A DNA stretch of 64,000 nucleotides from RGIG9115 sp045644665 (lineage in GTDB: Bacteria > Bacillota > Clostridia > UBA1381): the NCBI GenBank assembly GCA_045644665.1, contig JAZRHH010000007.1, positions 1 through 64,000 on the forward strand. The letters are read 5' to 3'. The position numbers and the translations under genes were made by a program. The notes beneath the pieces are model-generated. The model saw only the letters and a program-made list of their open reading frames with translations, was not told the origin of the DNA and searched no databases. Below are positions 17,698-25,386 of the stretch, in pieces; within the stretch, counting starts at the first letter, position 1; every line of letters starts with the position of its first letter.

Positions 17698-17727
17698 AAA
17701 GGGTGTTGCAATGCAACACCCTTTATA
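17698..17727. terminator. Bidirectional terminator between gtrA-like gene and rpsR
   Basis: AAAGGGTGTTGCA and TGCAACACCCTTT, 13-bp perfect arms around one base, AT-rich on both sides. It serves the convergent genes on both strands. Confidence 0.85.
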
Positions 17728-17736
17728 TTTATTCTT

Positions 17737-17985
17737 TTACTCAGCTACGAATGGTAAGAGTGCAATTATTCTTGCTCTCTTAATTGCAGCTGTCAATTGT
17801 CTTTGATGCTTAGCGCAGTTACCGCTGATACGTCTTGGAACAATCTTTCCTTTTTCGGAAATATATCTTCTAAGCTTAGCAGTATCCTTGTAATCAATTG
17901 ACTCTACTTTATCAACACAGAACATACATACCTTTTTCTTGGCACGTCTTGCTCTTTGTGGTCTTTCAGCCATTTTTTCAGCCAT
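17737..17985 (-). CDS. rpsR: 30S ribosomal protein S18
   Basis: 82 residues, the typical length. KKVCMFCVDKVESIDYKD, RRYISEKGKIVPRRISGNCAKHQRQL and a basic C-terminal helix identify S18. It binds the 30S platform with S6. Third gene of rpsF-ssb-rpsR; start at 17985 with AAGGAGGAA upstream. rplI does not follow within the operon. Confidence 0.97.
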   Translation of the reverse strand: MAEKMAERPQRARRAKKKVCMFCVDKVESIDYKDTAKLRRYISEKGKIVPRRISGNCAKHQRQLTAAIKRARIIALLPFVAE

Positions 17986-18009
17986 GGAAACTTCCTCCTT
18001 ATCATTAAT

Positions 18010-18438
18010 TTAGAACGGCAAATCGTCATCTGCGTCATCCACAGTGCCAAATCCGCCCTGGTCAAACTGAGGAACATCATTAAAGTCCGGAACCTGTGGA
18101 GCCTGTCCACCGCCGAAACCGGTATTTCCCTCAGCCTTTGAGCCTGTGAAATATGCCTCATCTACAACAACTTCTGTTGCTGTGCGCTCGTTACCGTCTT
18201 TATCAGTATATCTTCTTGTTTGTATACTGCCTACAACTGCTATCATGCTTCCCTTCTGGAACCATTTGCTGATAAATTCAGCAGTCTGTCTCCATGCAGT
18301 ACAGTTTATAAAATCTGTCTGGTCTTTTTGGAAACGTCTTGTGATTGCAATTGAAAAAGAAGTGACAGCAACGCCGCTTTGAGTTTGGCGCATTTCAGGA
18401 TCACGGGTAAGTCTACCCATCAGAATTGCTTTGTTCAT
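18010..18438 (-). CDS. ssb: Single-stranded DNA-binding protein
   Basis: 142 residues: N-terminal OB fold (MNKAILMGRLTRDPEMR, FINCTAWRQTAEFISKWFQKG), a Gly/Pro-rich linker and the acidic tip DDADDDLPF that recruits partner proteins. Protects single-stranded DNA in replication and repair. Sits between rpsF and rpsR as usual in Firmicutes. Confidence 0.97.
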   Translation of the reverse strand: MNKAILMGRLTRDPEMRQTQSGVAVTSFSIAITRRFQKDQTDFINCTAWRQTAEFISKWFQKGSMIAVVGSIQTRRYTDKDGNERTATEVVVDEAYFTGSKAEGNTGFGGGQAPQVPDFNDVPQFDQGGFGTVDDADDDLPF

Positions 18439-18466
18439 TTCAGTACCTCCCCATCAAACGAAACAA

Positions 18467-18769
18467 TTATTCTTCGTCCTTGCGGATGATAATTGTTCTG
18501 AGTATACCGTCTGTAATTCTGTACTGTCTGTCAAGTTCCTTCGGGAACTCGCTGTCAGCTTTGAAGTTTACAAGAACATAATAGCCTTCTGTCTTATCCT
18601 TTATCTCGTATGCAAGTCTTCTCTTACCCCATTCGTCAACTGACTCTACGCTGCCGTTTGAAGAAATAAGGTTTGTGAACTTCTCCTGCAAAGCTTTGAT
18701 TGCGTCTTCTTCCAAAGCTGCATCAATGATAAAAATTGTTTCATAGCTGTTCATGATTTTTTCAGCCAT
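18467..18769 (-). CDS. rpsF: 30S ribosomal protein S6
   Basis: 100 residues. NSYETIFIIDAALEEDAI and WGKRRLAYEIKDKTEGYYVL are diagnostic S6 blocks, with the C-terminal RYRITDGILRTII strand. Partner of S18 and first gene of the operon. Start at 18769 behind GAGGAGG. A hairpin in the leader may be involved in autoregulation. Confidence 0.97.
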   Translation of the reverse strand: MAEKIMNSYETIFIIDAALEEDAIKALQEKFTNLISSNGSVESVDEWGKRRLAYEIKDKTEGYYVLVNFKADSEFPKELDRQYRITDGILRTIIIRKDEE

Positions 18770-18786
18770 TTTCTACACCTCCTCGT

Positions 18787-18815
18787 GGACTTATGTCCCG
18801 AACACTCCGTTCGGG
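18787..18815 (-). promoter_or_regulatory. rpsF leader hairpins, possible r-protein autoregulatory site
   Basis: CCCGAAC (18797-18803) pairs with GTTCGGG (18809-18815) around a 5-nt loop. A smaller stem GGAC/GTCC (18787-18798) shares bases with it, so the two are mutually exclusive and the smaller lies next to the ribosome site. S6:S18 complexes are known to bind rpsF leaders; whether this is that motif is not certain. Confidence 0.4.
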
Positions 18816-18848
18816 CAAGGGATTACTCGAAACTATCCGAGCCTATTC

Positions 18849-18877
18849 ATTTTACACTAAAACCGCTTATTTGTCAA
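18849..18877 (-). promoter_or_regulatory. Sigma-A promoter of rpsF-ssb-rpsR
   Basis: Minus strand TTGACA (18872-18877), 17 bp, TAAAAT (18849-18854). The dyad TTTTGGGCAAAA lies at 18890-18901, 12 bp upstream of the -35. Confidence 0.85.
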
Positions 18878-18968
18878 CATATAATAGGATTTTGGGCAAA
18901 ATGCACAGCAAAACTTTAAAAAAGTTTTAAGACAACCTTAATTATTACTATCAAAACCAAAACAAAAA

Positions 18969-18997
18969 TTGACAAAATTTAAAAAGTGATGTATACT
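18969..18997 (+). promoter_or_regulatory. Distal promoter P1 of the glycosyltransferase transcript
   Basis: TTGACA (18969-18974), 17 bp, TATACT (18992-18997). About 245 nt upstream of the glycosyltransferase start. Confidence 0.75.
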
Positions 18998-19001
18998 GTA
19001 C

Positions 19002-19030
19002 AAGTAAATCTTTGATTTACTTTATTTTTT
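19002..19030 (+). promoter_or_regulatory. Palindrome with T-run at the P1 start site
   Basis: AAGTAAATC (19002-19010), TTT, GATTTACTT (19014-19022) followed by TTTATTTTTT. It lies exactly where P1 transcription should begin, so it may be an operator, or a very early attenuator hairpin. Confidence 0.5.
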
Positions 19031-19118
19031 CCTTAGAAATGGTGGAAATATGCTCTTTTGATGTACATAAGTTACACTTAAAGGTCTAATTCTACATTAA
19101 AATCGGTCAATTTACTTA

Positions 19119-19147
19119 TTGAATTGTATATTTAATTATGGTATAAT
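19119..19147 (+). promoter_or_regulatory. Proximal promoter P2 of the glycosyltransferase transcript
   Basis: TTGAAT (19119-19124), 17 bp, TATAAT (19142-19147). Confidence 0.75.
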
Positions 19148-19198
19148 ACTTGCTAAACAGAGGGTAAAATATTGAATAATACGAAAAGAGGATTTTGC

Positions 19199-19246
19199 AT
19201 GATAAAAACAAATATCCCCACACATGTCGAGGGTAATATGTCATGA
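19199..19246 (+). CDS. Possible 15-codon leader peptide overlapping the glycosyltransferase start
   Basis: ATG at 19199 has a well-placed AGAGGA and opens a 15-codon frame (MIKTNIPTHVEGNMS). Its TGA stop overlaps the ATG of the next gene as ATGA. This arrangement suits translational coupling. It could also be chance, as the peptide matches nothing I recognise. Confidence 0.3.
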   Translation: MIKTNIPTHVEGNMS

Positions 19247-20508
19247 AAGCAATTATAATTTTTAACTTTATAATATCCATGGTATTTACACTATGCTATG
19301 CATATCAGTTTTTTTACGTTTTTGTAGGACTTGTAAAAAAGCATAAGAAATACCATGCCCAGAACAATCACCACTATGCAGTTGTGATTTCTGCACGCAA
19401 TGAGGCAACTGTAATCAGAAACCTTATACAGAGTATAAATGAACAAAGCTATCCGAAAGAGCTTATCGATATTTTTGTAATTGCAGATAACTGTACAGAT
19501 AATACTGCCCTTGTTGCAAAACAAGAAGGTGCAACTGTATATGAACGCTTTGACAAGTCTCTTATTGGAAAAGGGTACGCTCTTGACTGGTTTTTCAAAC
19601 GACTTGAAGAAGAAAACAAGGCGGAATTTGACGGATATATAATATTTGATGCAGATAACGTGCTTGACAGAGAATTTATAACTGAAATGAATAAAGTCTT
19701 TGACAACGGCTATCCTATTGTTACAAGCTATCGTAATTCTAAAAACTACGGCAAGAACTGGATAACTGCCGGATATTCGCTTTGGTTTTTGAGAGAGGCA
19801 AAGTATCTTAACGGCCCACGCATGATGCTTGGTACAAGCTGTGCAATTTCAGGAACAGGATTCCTTATTAGTGCCGACGTTATAAAAGAAAACGGCGGCT
19901 GGATACACCATCTTCTTACAGAGGATATTGAATTTACAACAGACAGTATTATAAAAGGAAAAAAGATAGGCTACTCGGCAAAATCTGTGCTTTATGATGA
20001 GCAGCCTACAAAGTTCAGCCAGTCATATGTGCAAAGGCTTCGTTGGTCTAAAGGATTTTATCAGGTGTTTACAGCCTATGGTAAAAAACTTATAAAAGGC
20101 ATTTTTAAAAAGAATTTTGCATGCTATGATATGCTTATGACTCTTATGCCTGCAATGCTCCTTACACTTATTAGTGTTGCTGTAAACATACTGGCAATAC
20201 CACTTGGCATTATAAGCCAATCATCAGAGCTTCTGGCACTTATGAAGGTACTTGGACAAACTCTGCTTAGCTTTTACACAATTTTCTTTGTACTTGGGCT
20301 TGTAACTACTATAACTGAATGGAAGAATATTTACTGCGGAAAGTCACACAAGATATTTTATGTATTTACTTTCCCGCTGTTTATGATGACTTATGTTCCT
20401 ATTTCAATTATAGCATTATTTAAAAAGGTTGAATGGTCGCCCATTAAGCATACGGTTAGCGTATCTGTTACAGACATTTGCAACGGCGAGGCGACATTGA
20501 AGAAATAA
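19243..20508 (+). CDS. Family 2 glycosyltransferase, membrane-bound
   Basis: 421 residues: one N-terminal transmembrane helix, a cytosolic GT2 domain and about three to four C-terminal helices (from residue 290). HYAVVISARNEATVIRNLI starts the nucleotide-binding fold, FDADNV (about residue 144) is the DxD motif, TEDIEF the acceptor-site Asp and QRLRW (about 264-268) the processive-synthase-like QxxRW. It probably makes or extends a membrane or cell-wall glycan; sugar unknown. It is followed by a phospholipid synthesis gene. Ribosome site GAGGG 9 nt before the ATG. Confidence 0.88.
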   Translation: MKAIIIFNFIISMVFTLCYAYQFFYVFVGLVKKHKKYHAQNNHHYAVVISARNEATVIRNLIQSINEQSYPKELIDIFVIADNCTDNTALVAKQEGATVYERFDKSLIGKGYALDWFFKRLEEENKAEFDGYIIFDADNVLDREFITEMNKVFDNGYPIVTSYRNSKNYGKNWITAGYSLWFLREAKYLNGPRMMLGTSCAISGTGFLISADVIKENGGWIHHLLTEDIEFTTDSIIKGKKIGYSAKSVLYDEQPTKFSQSYVQRLRWSKGFYQVFTAYGKKLIKGIFKKNFACYDMLMTLMPAMLLTLISVAVNILAIPLGIISQSSELLALMKVLGQTLLSFYTIFFVLGLVTTITEWKNIYCGKSHKIFYVFTFPLFMMTYVPISIIALFKKVEWSPIKHTVSVSVTDICNGEATLKK

Positions 20509-20530
20509 TATTTATAAGGCAGGAATTCAA

Positions 20531-21082
20531 ATGATAAGGTTGTTTAACAAATCACAAATCATGACCATTCCAAATTTGCTAAGTATGTTCAGGGTACTTT
20601 TACTTGTTCCTATTGTTTGGCTGTATAGTTATAAACACGACTATACTGCGGCAATAATTCTTTTGATAGTATCAGGAATTACAGATATTGCGGATGGAAT
20701 AATAGCCAGAAAATTTAATATGATTTCTGATTTTGGGAAAATTCTTGACCCTATTGCAGATAAACTAACACAAGGCATGCTCCTTATCTGCCTTGCTACA
20801 AGATATAAAAGTATAGTTTTTCTTGTTGGGGTGTTTGTAGTTAAGGAAATTTTGATGATTGCTCTTGGCTACATAACAATTAAGAAAAAAGACTCTGTAA
20901 ACAGTGCAAAATGGTACGGAAAACTGAACACTGTTGTGATTTACAGCACTATAGTGATACTTATCATGTTCCCCGACATTCCACAAACTGCCGCTGATAT
21001 GATGGCAGGCGGATGCATTGGTGTTATTATAATATCATTTCTCCTGTACGCAAGATTTTACAGAGGAATACTTAAAAACTAG
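20531..21082 (+). CDS. pgsA: CDP-alcohol phosphatidyltransferase, probable phosphatidylglycerophosphate synthase
   Basis: 183-residue membrane protein with the complete CDP-alcohol phosphatidyltransferase signature DGIIAR...SDFGKILDPIADK (residues about 57-78), which binds the metal-CDP headgroup. The N-terminus TIPNLLSMFRVLLLVPIVW is typical of PgsA. It would make phosphatidylglycerophosphate from CDP-diacylglycerol and glycerol-3-phosphate. A cardiolipin synthase or other member of the family is possible. Ends in a terminator. Confidence 0.8.
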   Translation: MIRLFNKSQIMTIPNLLSMFRVLLLVPIVWLYSYKHDYTAAIILLIVSGITDIADGIIARKFNMISDFGKILDPIADKLTQGMLLICLATRYKSIVFLVGVFVVKEILMIALGYITIKKKDSVNSAKWYGKLNTVVIYSTIVILIMFPDIPQTAADMMAGGCIGVIIISFLLYARFYRGILKN

Positions 21083-21087
21083 AATAT

Positions 21088-21119
21088 AAAGCAGAAATGA
21101 AAAACGTTTCTGCTTTTTA
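21088..21119 (+). terminator. Terminator after pgsA
   Basis: AAAGCAGAAA (21088-21097), loop of 9, TTTCTGCTTT (21107-21116), more T. Confidence 0.85.
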
Positions 21120-21138
21120 CATGAAAAGAGGAATTTAA

Positions 21139-22509
21139 TTGTTTAAGAAACTATTTACGCCAATTGATTTAACAAAAGGTACTCCATGGAAGGGCATTGT
21201 AATGTTTACACTTCCTATGCTTATAGGAAACATTGCACAGCAGCTATATAACACTGTTGACAGTATTGTTGTTGGTAAATATATCGGCGACAACGCACTG
21301 GCTGCCGTTGGCAGTGCGGCGCCTATACTAAACCTTTTGCTTGTTTTGTTTATAGGAATTTCTACAGGTGCGAACATTATGGTTTCCCAGTATTTTGGTG
21401 CAAAAAACAGAGAAGGTTTATCCTACACCATAGGCAACTGTATTACTGTGACGGCTATTTCCTGTGTGTTATTAATTGTGGTGGTTGCACCGCTACTGCG
21501 CCCATTCCTTGAACTTTTAAATACTCCCGACACAATTATTGACGGGTGTGCCAACTATCTTATGATTTCGCTTGTTGGTATGGCAGGTATGGGATATTAT
21601 AATATTCTAAGTGGTGTGCTGCGCGGAATGGGAGATTCATTTTCCGCACTTTTATACTTGCTTGTTGCAACGGTAATTAATATTATACTTGACATTTACT
21701 TTGTGGCAAAACTGCAAATGGGTGTTGGCGGCGTTGCTCTTGCTACTGTTATTGCACAGATTACATCCTCAATACTTTGTCTTATTAAGCTCTCCAGAAT
21801 GAAAAGGAACTTTGACTTTGGAATAAAGTATTTAAAGCCTGTAAAGTCATATGTTAAAACAATTATCGAGCTTGGACTTCCATCAGGTCTTACACAGGCA
21901 ATTTTCTCGTCTGCCATGATTATTGTGCAGTCGCTTACAAACCAGTTTGGTGAGCAATTTATTGCAGCAAATGTTGTGGTAATGCGTGTAGACGGATTTG
22001 CCATGATGCCAAACTTCTCCTTTGGTATGTCACTGACAACATATGCAGGACAAAACGTGGGTGCGGGGCTCTATGACAGAGTAACAAAGGGTGCAAAGCA
22101 AGGTGCACTGATAGCTGTAGGCTGTTCTGCATTTATAACAGGAATTATCCTTTTATTCGGAAAAGGGCTTATGAACGTATTTACGGATACTGCAGAGCTT
22201 GTTGACTTAAGCTATCACCTTATGACTATTCTTGCTGCAGGGTATATTGCCGTTGCAGTTACTCAAAGCCTTTCCGGAATAATGCGTGGTGCAGGGGATA
22301 CGATGACACCAATGTGGATTTCACTTATTACAACTGTTTTGGTACGTGTTCCAATCGCCTACGGAATTTCATTCCTTACAAGAACGCCGGATCTTCCTTT
22401 CGGAAACAGAGAATGTATACAGATTTCCTTGCTCCTTTCATGGATTATAGGTGCTGTGCTTACATTTATTTTCTATAAGAGAGGTAAGTGGAAGAATAAG
22501 GCAATATAA
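21139..22509 (+). CDS. MATE family efflux transporter
   Basis: 456 residues, about 12 membrane spans in two homologous halves; LPMLIGNIAQQLYNTVDSIVVGKYIG is the typical MATE/NorM-like first helix pair and LPSGLTQAIFSSAMIIVQSLTNQFG its second-half counterpart. Exports drugs or cationic metabolites using a sodium or proton gradient. The start codon is TTG, supported by AGAGGA six bases upstream; a 5-codon frame ends immediately before it. Structured repeat copy A follows. Confidence 0.9.
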   Translation: MFKKLFTPIDLTKGTPWKGIVMFTLPMLIGNIAQQLYNTVDSIVVGKYIGDNALAAVGSAAPILNLLLVLFIGISTGANIMVSQYFGAKNREGLSYTIGNCITVTAISCVLLIVVVAPLLRPFLELLNTPDTIIDGCANYLMISLVGMAGMGYYNILSGVLRGMGDSFSALLYLLVATVINIILDIYFVAKLQMGVGGVALATVIAQITSSILCLIKLSRMKRNFDFGIKYLKPVKSYVKTIIELGLPSGLTQAIFSSAMIIVQSLTNQFGEQFIAANVVVMRVDGFAMMPNFSFGMSLTTYAGQNVGAGLYDRVTKGAKQGALIAVGCSAFITGIILLFGKGLMNVFTDTAELVDLSYHLMTILAAGYIAVAVTQSLSGIMRGAGDTMTPMWISLITTVLVRVPIAYGISFLTRTPDLPFGNRECIQISLLLSWIIGAVLTFIFYKRGKWKNKAI

Positions 22510-22521
22510 AAAGTGGATGTA

Positions 22522-22800
22522 TAAAAATGCACAGATCGTTCAATGGCTTTAATTCTTTATTTATAAGTGTTAAAAATAATATAAAACTCATAAATTATTG
22601 TAGGAATTCGCATACTTTGCGAATTCCTATTTATTTTATGCCATTGAACTACGAATTCAACGAACCTCTCGACGTACCCACGTACGCCTTCGGGCATGGT
22701 ATTATGCGGCAAAATGCCACATAATACTTCGTTTCATTCGTTCTGCACTATTTTTATCCATCCCCTTGGATTGCGGGCTGACTTTATAAACAGCCCCTTT
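22522..22800. repeat. Structured repeat element, copy A
   Basis: Fills the gap between the convergent MATE and glyA genes. Stems: GTTCAATGGC (22538-22547) with GCCATTGAAC (22640-22649); a 12-bp hairpin 22601-22612/22618-22629; CGTAC-CCAC-GTACG; GCC-TTCG-GGC; GTATTATG.GGC (22699-22710) with GCC.CATAATAC (22716-22727). Imperfect terminal inverted repeats TAAAAATGCACAGA and TCTGCACTATTTTTA. A GGGCTG/CAGCCC hairpin with T-run (22775-22800) ends it. Copy B is at 37326, copy C at 61923. Confidence 0.8.
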
Positions 22801-22802
22801 TT
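22775..22802 (+). terminator. Terminator hairpin at the end of repeat copy A
   Basis: GGGCTG (22775-22780), loop of 10, CAGCCC (22791-22796), then CTTTTT. The minus strand gives a matching hairpin for glyA. The same hairpin closes repeat copy C. Confidence 0.65.
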
Positions 22803-24039
22803 AATATAATGGGTATTTGTCACAGAGTGTTTTAACTCTTGCTCTTACCTCGTCTGCGCTGTTTTCAAAGTCACAGATTGCAAGCTTTATAAGCTTTGCA
22901 ATTTCTACCATGTCCTCTTCAACAAAACCGCGGCTTGTTGTTGCAGGGGTACCGATTCTGATACCGCTTGTGATGAATGGGCTTCTTGTATCAAACGGGA
23001 TAGCATTTTTGTTTACTGTGATACCAACCTCGTCAAGACGGTGCTCTGCTTCCTTACCTGTTACTTCTGTGTCTGTAAGGTCAAGGAGTATGAGGTGGTT
23101 ATCTGTGCCGCCTGATACAAGCTTAAAGCCTTCTTCTTTGAGTGCCTCTGCAAGAGTACTTGCATTTTTAACGATTTGCTCCTGATACTTTTTAAATTCA
23201 GGAGAAAGTGCCTCTTTAAAGCTTACTGCCTTTGAAGCAATAACGTGCATAAGAGGTCCGCCCTGAATACCCGGGAAAATTGCTTTGTTTATAAGCTTTG
23301 CAAGCTCTTCATCGTTTGTGAGGATAAGTCCGCCTCTTGGTCCGCGGAGAGTTTTGTGTGTTGTAGTTGTTACAACGTGAGCGTATGGCATAGGTGAGGG
23401 ATGAACGCCTGCAGCAACTAAACCTGCAATGTGAGCCATGTCAACCATGAAATATGCTCCAACCTCATCTGCGATTTCGCGGAATTTTTTGAAGTCAATT
23501 ACTCTTGGGTATGCGCTTGCACCTGCAAGGATAAGCTTTGGCTTACATTCAAGAGCCATTTTTCTTACTTCTTCGTAATCGATTACGTTTTCATCTTCTG
23601 TTACGCCGTATGGTACTATATTAAAGTACTTACCTGACATATTTACAGGACTTCCGTGGCTAAGGTGTCCGCCATGAGCAAGGCTCATACTAAGAACTGT
23701 ATCGCCCGGTGTTAAAAGTGCAAAGAAAACTGCCATGTTTGCCTGTGCTCCTGAATGTGGCTGAACATTTGCAAAGCCTGCACCAAAAAGCTCTTTTGCT
23801 CTTTCTATTGCAAGGTTTTCTGCAACGTCAACGCACTCGCAGCCGCCGTAGTATCTTTTGCCGGGATACCCTTCCGCGTACTTGTTTGTAAGCGGAGAGC
23901 CCATTGCCTCCATTACACTCTCGGAAACAAAGTTTTCTGATGCGATAAGCTCAATTTTGTTCTTTTGACGGTTTGCTTCGCTCATTATTGCTTCATAAAT
24001 TTCCGGGTCGGTATTTTTTACATGCTTTAGTTCTACCAT
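22801..24039 (-). CDS. glyA: Serine hydroxymethyltransferase
   Basis: 412 residues, normal length. VTTTTHKTLRGPRGG holds the PLP-binding lysine, YAEGYPGKRYYGG and HSGAQANMA are substrate and folate-site blocks. Interconverts serine and glycine and supplies methylene-tetrahydrofolate; cytoplasmic. Last gene of tig-clpP-clpX-lysA-glyA and ends in repeat copy A. Confidence 0.97.
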   Translation of the reverse strand: MVELKHVKNTDPEIYEAIMSEANRQKNKIELIASENFVSESVMEAMGSPLTNKYAEGYPGKRYYGGCECVDVAENLAIERAKELFGAGFANVQPHSGAQANMAVFFALLTPGDTVLSMSLAHGGHLSHGSPVNMSGKYFNIVPYGVTEDENVIDYEEVRKMALECKPKLILAGASAYPRVIDFKKFREIADEVGAYFMVDMAHIAGLVAAGVHPSPMPYAHVVTTTTHKTLRGPRGGLILTNDEELAKLINKAIFPGIQGGPLMHVIASKAVSFKEALSPEFKKYQEQIVKNASTLAEALKEEGFKLVSGGTDNHLILLDLTDTEVTGKEAEHRLDEVGITVNKNAIPFDTRSPFITSGIRIGTPATTSRGFVEEDMVEIAKLIKLAICDFENSADEVRARVKTLCDKYPLY

Positions 24040-24061
24040 TTTTTATTCTCCTTTCATTTGT

Positions 24062-25360
24062 TTATATATCGTTTCTGATTATATCCTCGTATGTTTCACG
24101 CTTTATAATTATCTTGTCCTCGCCGCCTTTTACTCTTACCATGGCAGGTCGGGGTATACGATTATAATTGCTTGACATGGAGTAGTTATACGCACCTGTG
24201 GTAAGGACTGCAAGTATATCTCCCTCTTCTATTTTCTGGACTTGTCCGTTTTCTATTATAATATCTCCGGACTCGCAGCATTTACCAACTATTGTTGCTG
24301 TGTCATCATAAGGTGCATTTGCACGGTTTGCAACAACCGATGTATACTCTGCGCTGTAGAGTATATATCTTGGATTGTCACCCATGCCGCCGTCAATGCT
24401 TACATATTTTCTTACATCCTTGATGTCCTTTACATTGCCTACAGTATAAAGTGTAATTCCGGCATTTGCCACAATGGAGCGTCCCGGCTCCATGAGTATG
24501 AATGGCACCTTTATAGAAAGCTCCTCTGCTTTTTTGTAAACAACCTGTGAAACCTCTTTTATATAAAGGTCATAGGAAATGGGATCATCCCCCTCTACAT
24601 ACTTTACACCAAAGCCGCCGCCAAGGTTAAGACAGCTGACCTCTTTGCCATACCTTTTCTTAACCTCTGCCATAAATTCCATCATGACCTCTGCACTGTG
24701 GCAAAATGGGTCAACGTCAAAGATTTGTGAGCCGATATGGCAATGGAAACCGTCCAGGTTAACATTTTTGCAGGTGAGAGCCTTTTCAACTATTTCAAAA
24801 GCCTCTCCGTTTTCAAGAGCAACACCAAATTTAGAGTCTATCTGACCTGTTTTTACAAAATCATGGGTATGAGCGTCTACGCCCGGCTTTATGCGGAACA
24901 TTATATTTTGTACAGTCCCTTTTTTGCCTGCAATTTCGTCTAACATATAAAGCTCACTTGCATTATCCACAACTATGTGGGATACACCAAGTGTTACTGC
25001 AAGCTCCAGCTCCTCATATGTTTTGTTATTGCCATGAAAATATATTTTGTCCATAGGAAATCCCGCTTTATAAGCTGTATAAAGCTCGCCGCCTGATACA
25101 ACATCTACACCAAGTCCCTCTTCCATGACTGTTTTGTAAATGTGTATGCAGCTTAGCGCCTTACTTGCATAAAGCACAAGTCCCTTGCCGCTGTAGTACT
25201 TGTCAATTGCACCTTTATATGTGCGGCAGTTTTCTCTTACTAAATCCTCGTCAAGGACATAAAGAGGTGTGCCGTACTTTTTTGCAAGGTCTACTGTATC
25301 GCTTTTTCCTATTACAAGATGATTTTTTTCGTTTATGGATAAGTTATCCGTAAGTAGCAT
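24062..25360 (-). CDS. lysA: Diaminopimelate decarboxylase
   Basis: 432 residues. Fold III PLP enzyme: VLYASKALSC carries the PLP lysine (about residue 50), HCHIGSQIFD and LNLGGGFGVKY are cofactor-binding blocks, EPGRSIVANAG and GKCCESGD complete the active site. Last step of lysine synthesis. Start moved to the ATG at 25360 behind AAAGGAAA; the frame upstream to 25384 lacks a ribosome site. Co-directional with clpX, 26 bp away. Confidence 0.95.
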   Translation of the reverse strand: MLLTDNLSINEKNHLVIGKSDTVDLAKKYGTPLYVLDEDLVRENCRTYKGAIDKYYSGKGLVLYASKALSCIHIYKTVMEEGLGVDVVSGGELYTAYKAGFPMDKIYFHGNNKTYEELELAVTLGVSHIVVDNASELYMLDEIAGKKGTVQNIMFRIKPGVDAHTHDFVKTGQIDSKFGVALENGEAFEIVEKALTCKNVNLDGFHCHIGSQIFDVDPFCHSAEVMMEFMAEVKKRYGKEVSCLNLGGGFGVKYVEGDDPISYDLYIKEVSQVVYKKAEELSIKVPFILMEPGRSIVANAGITLYTVGNVKDIKDVRKYVSIDGGMGDNPRYILYSAEYTSVVANRANAPYDDTATIVGKCCESGDIIIENGQVQKIEEGDILAVLTTGAYNYSMSSNYNRIPRPAMVRVKGGEDKIIIKRETYEDIIRNDI

Positions 25361-25386
25361 TTGTGTATTTCCTTTCCGCAGCACTC

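Larger units (their letters stand above)
18878..19198. other. AT-rich intergenic region between rpsF and the glycosyltransferase
   Basis: No gene is seen. It holds the rpsF promoter at its left edge, the dyad at 18890-18901, an AAAACTTT/AAGTTTT hairpin near 18910-18928, and two plus-strand promoters with a palindrome (separate entries). Confidence 0.6.

Noticed and set aside
18897..18908. AAAATGCACAG near the rpsF promoter, like the end of the structured repeat
   Set aside because: Only 11-12 bases match and none of the stems or the other end is present.
21121..21138. Five-codon frame just before the MATE TTG start
   Set aside because: It includes the ribosome site itself, so it is most likely chance.
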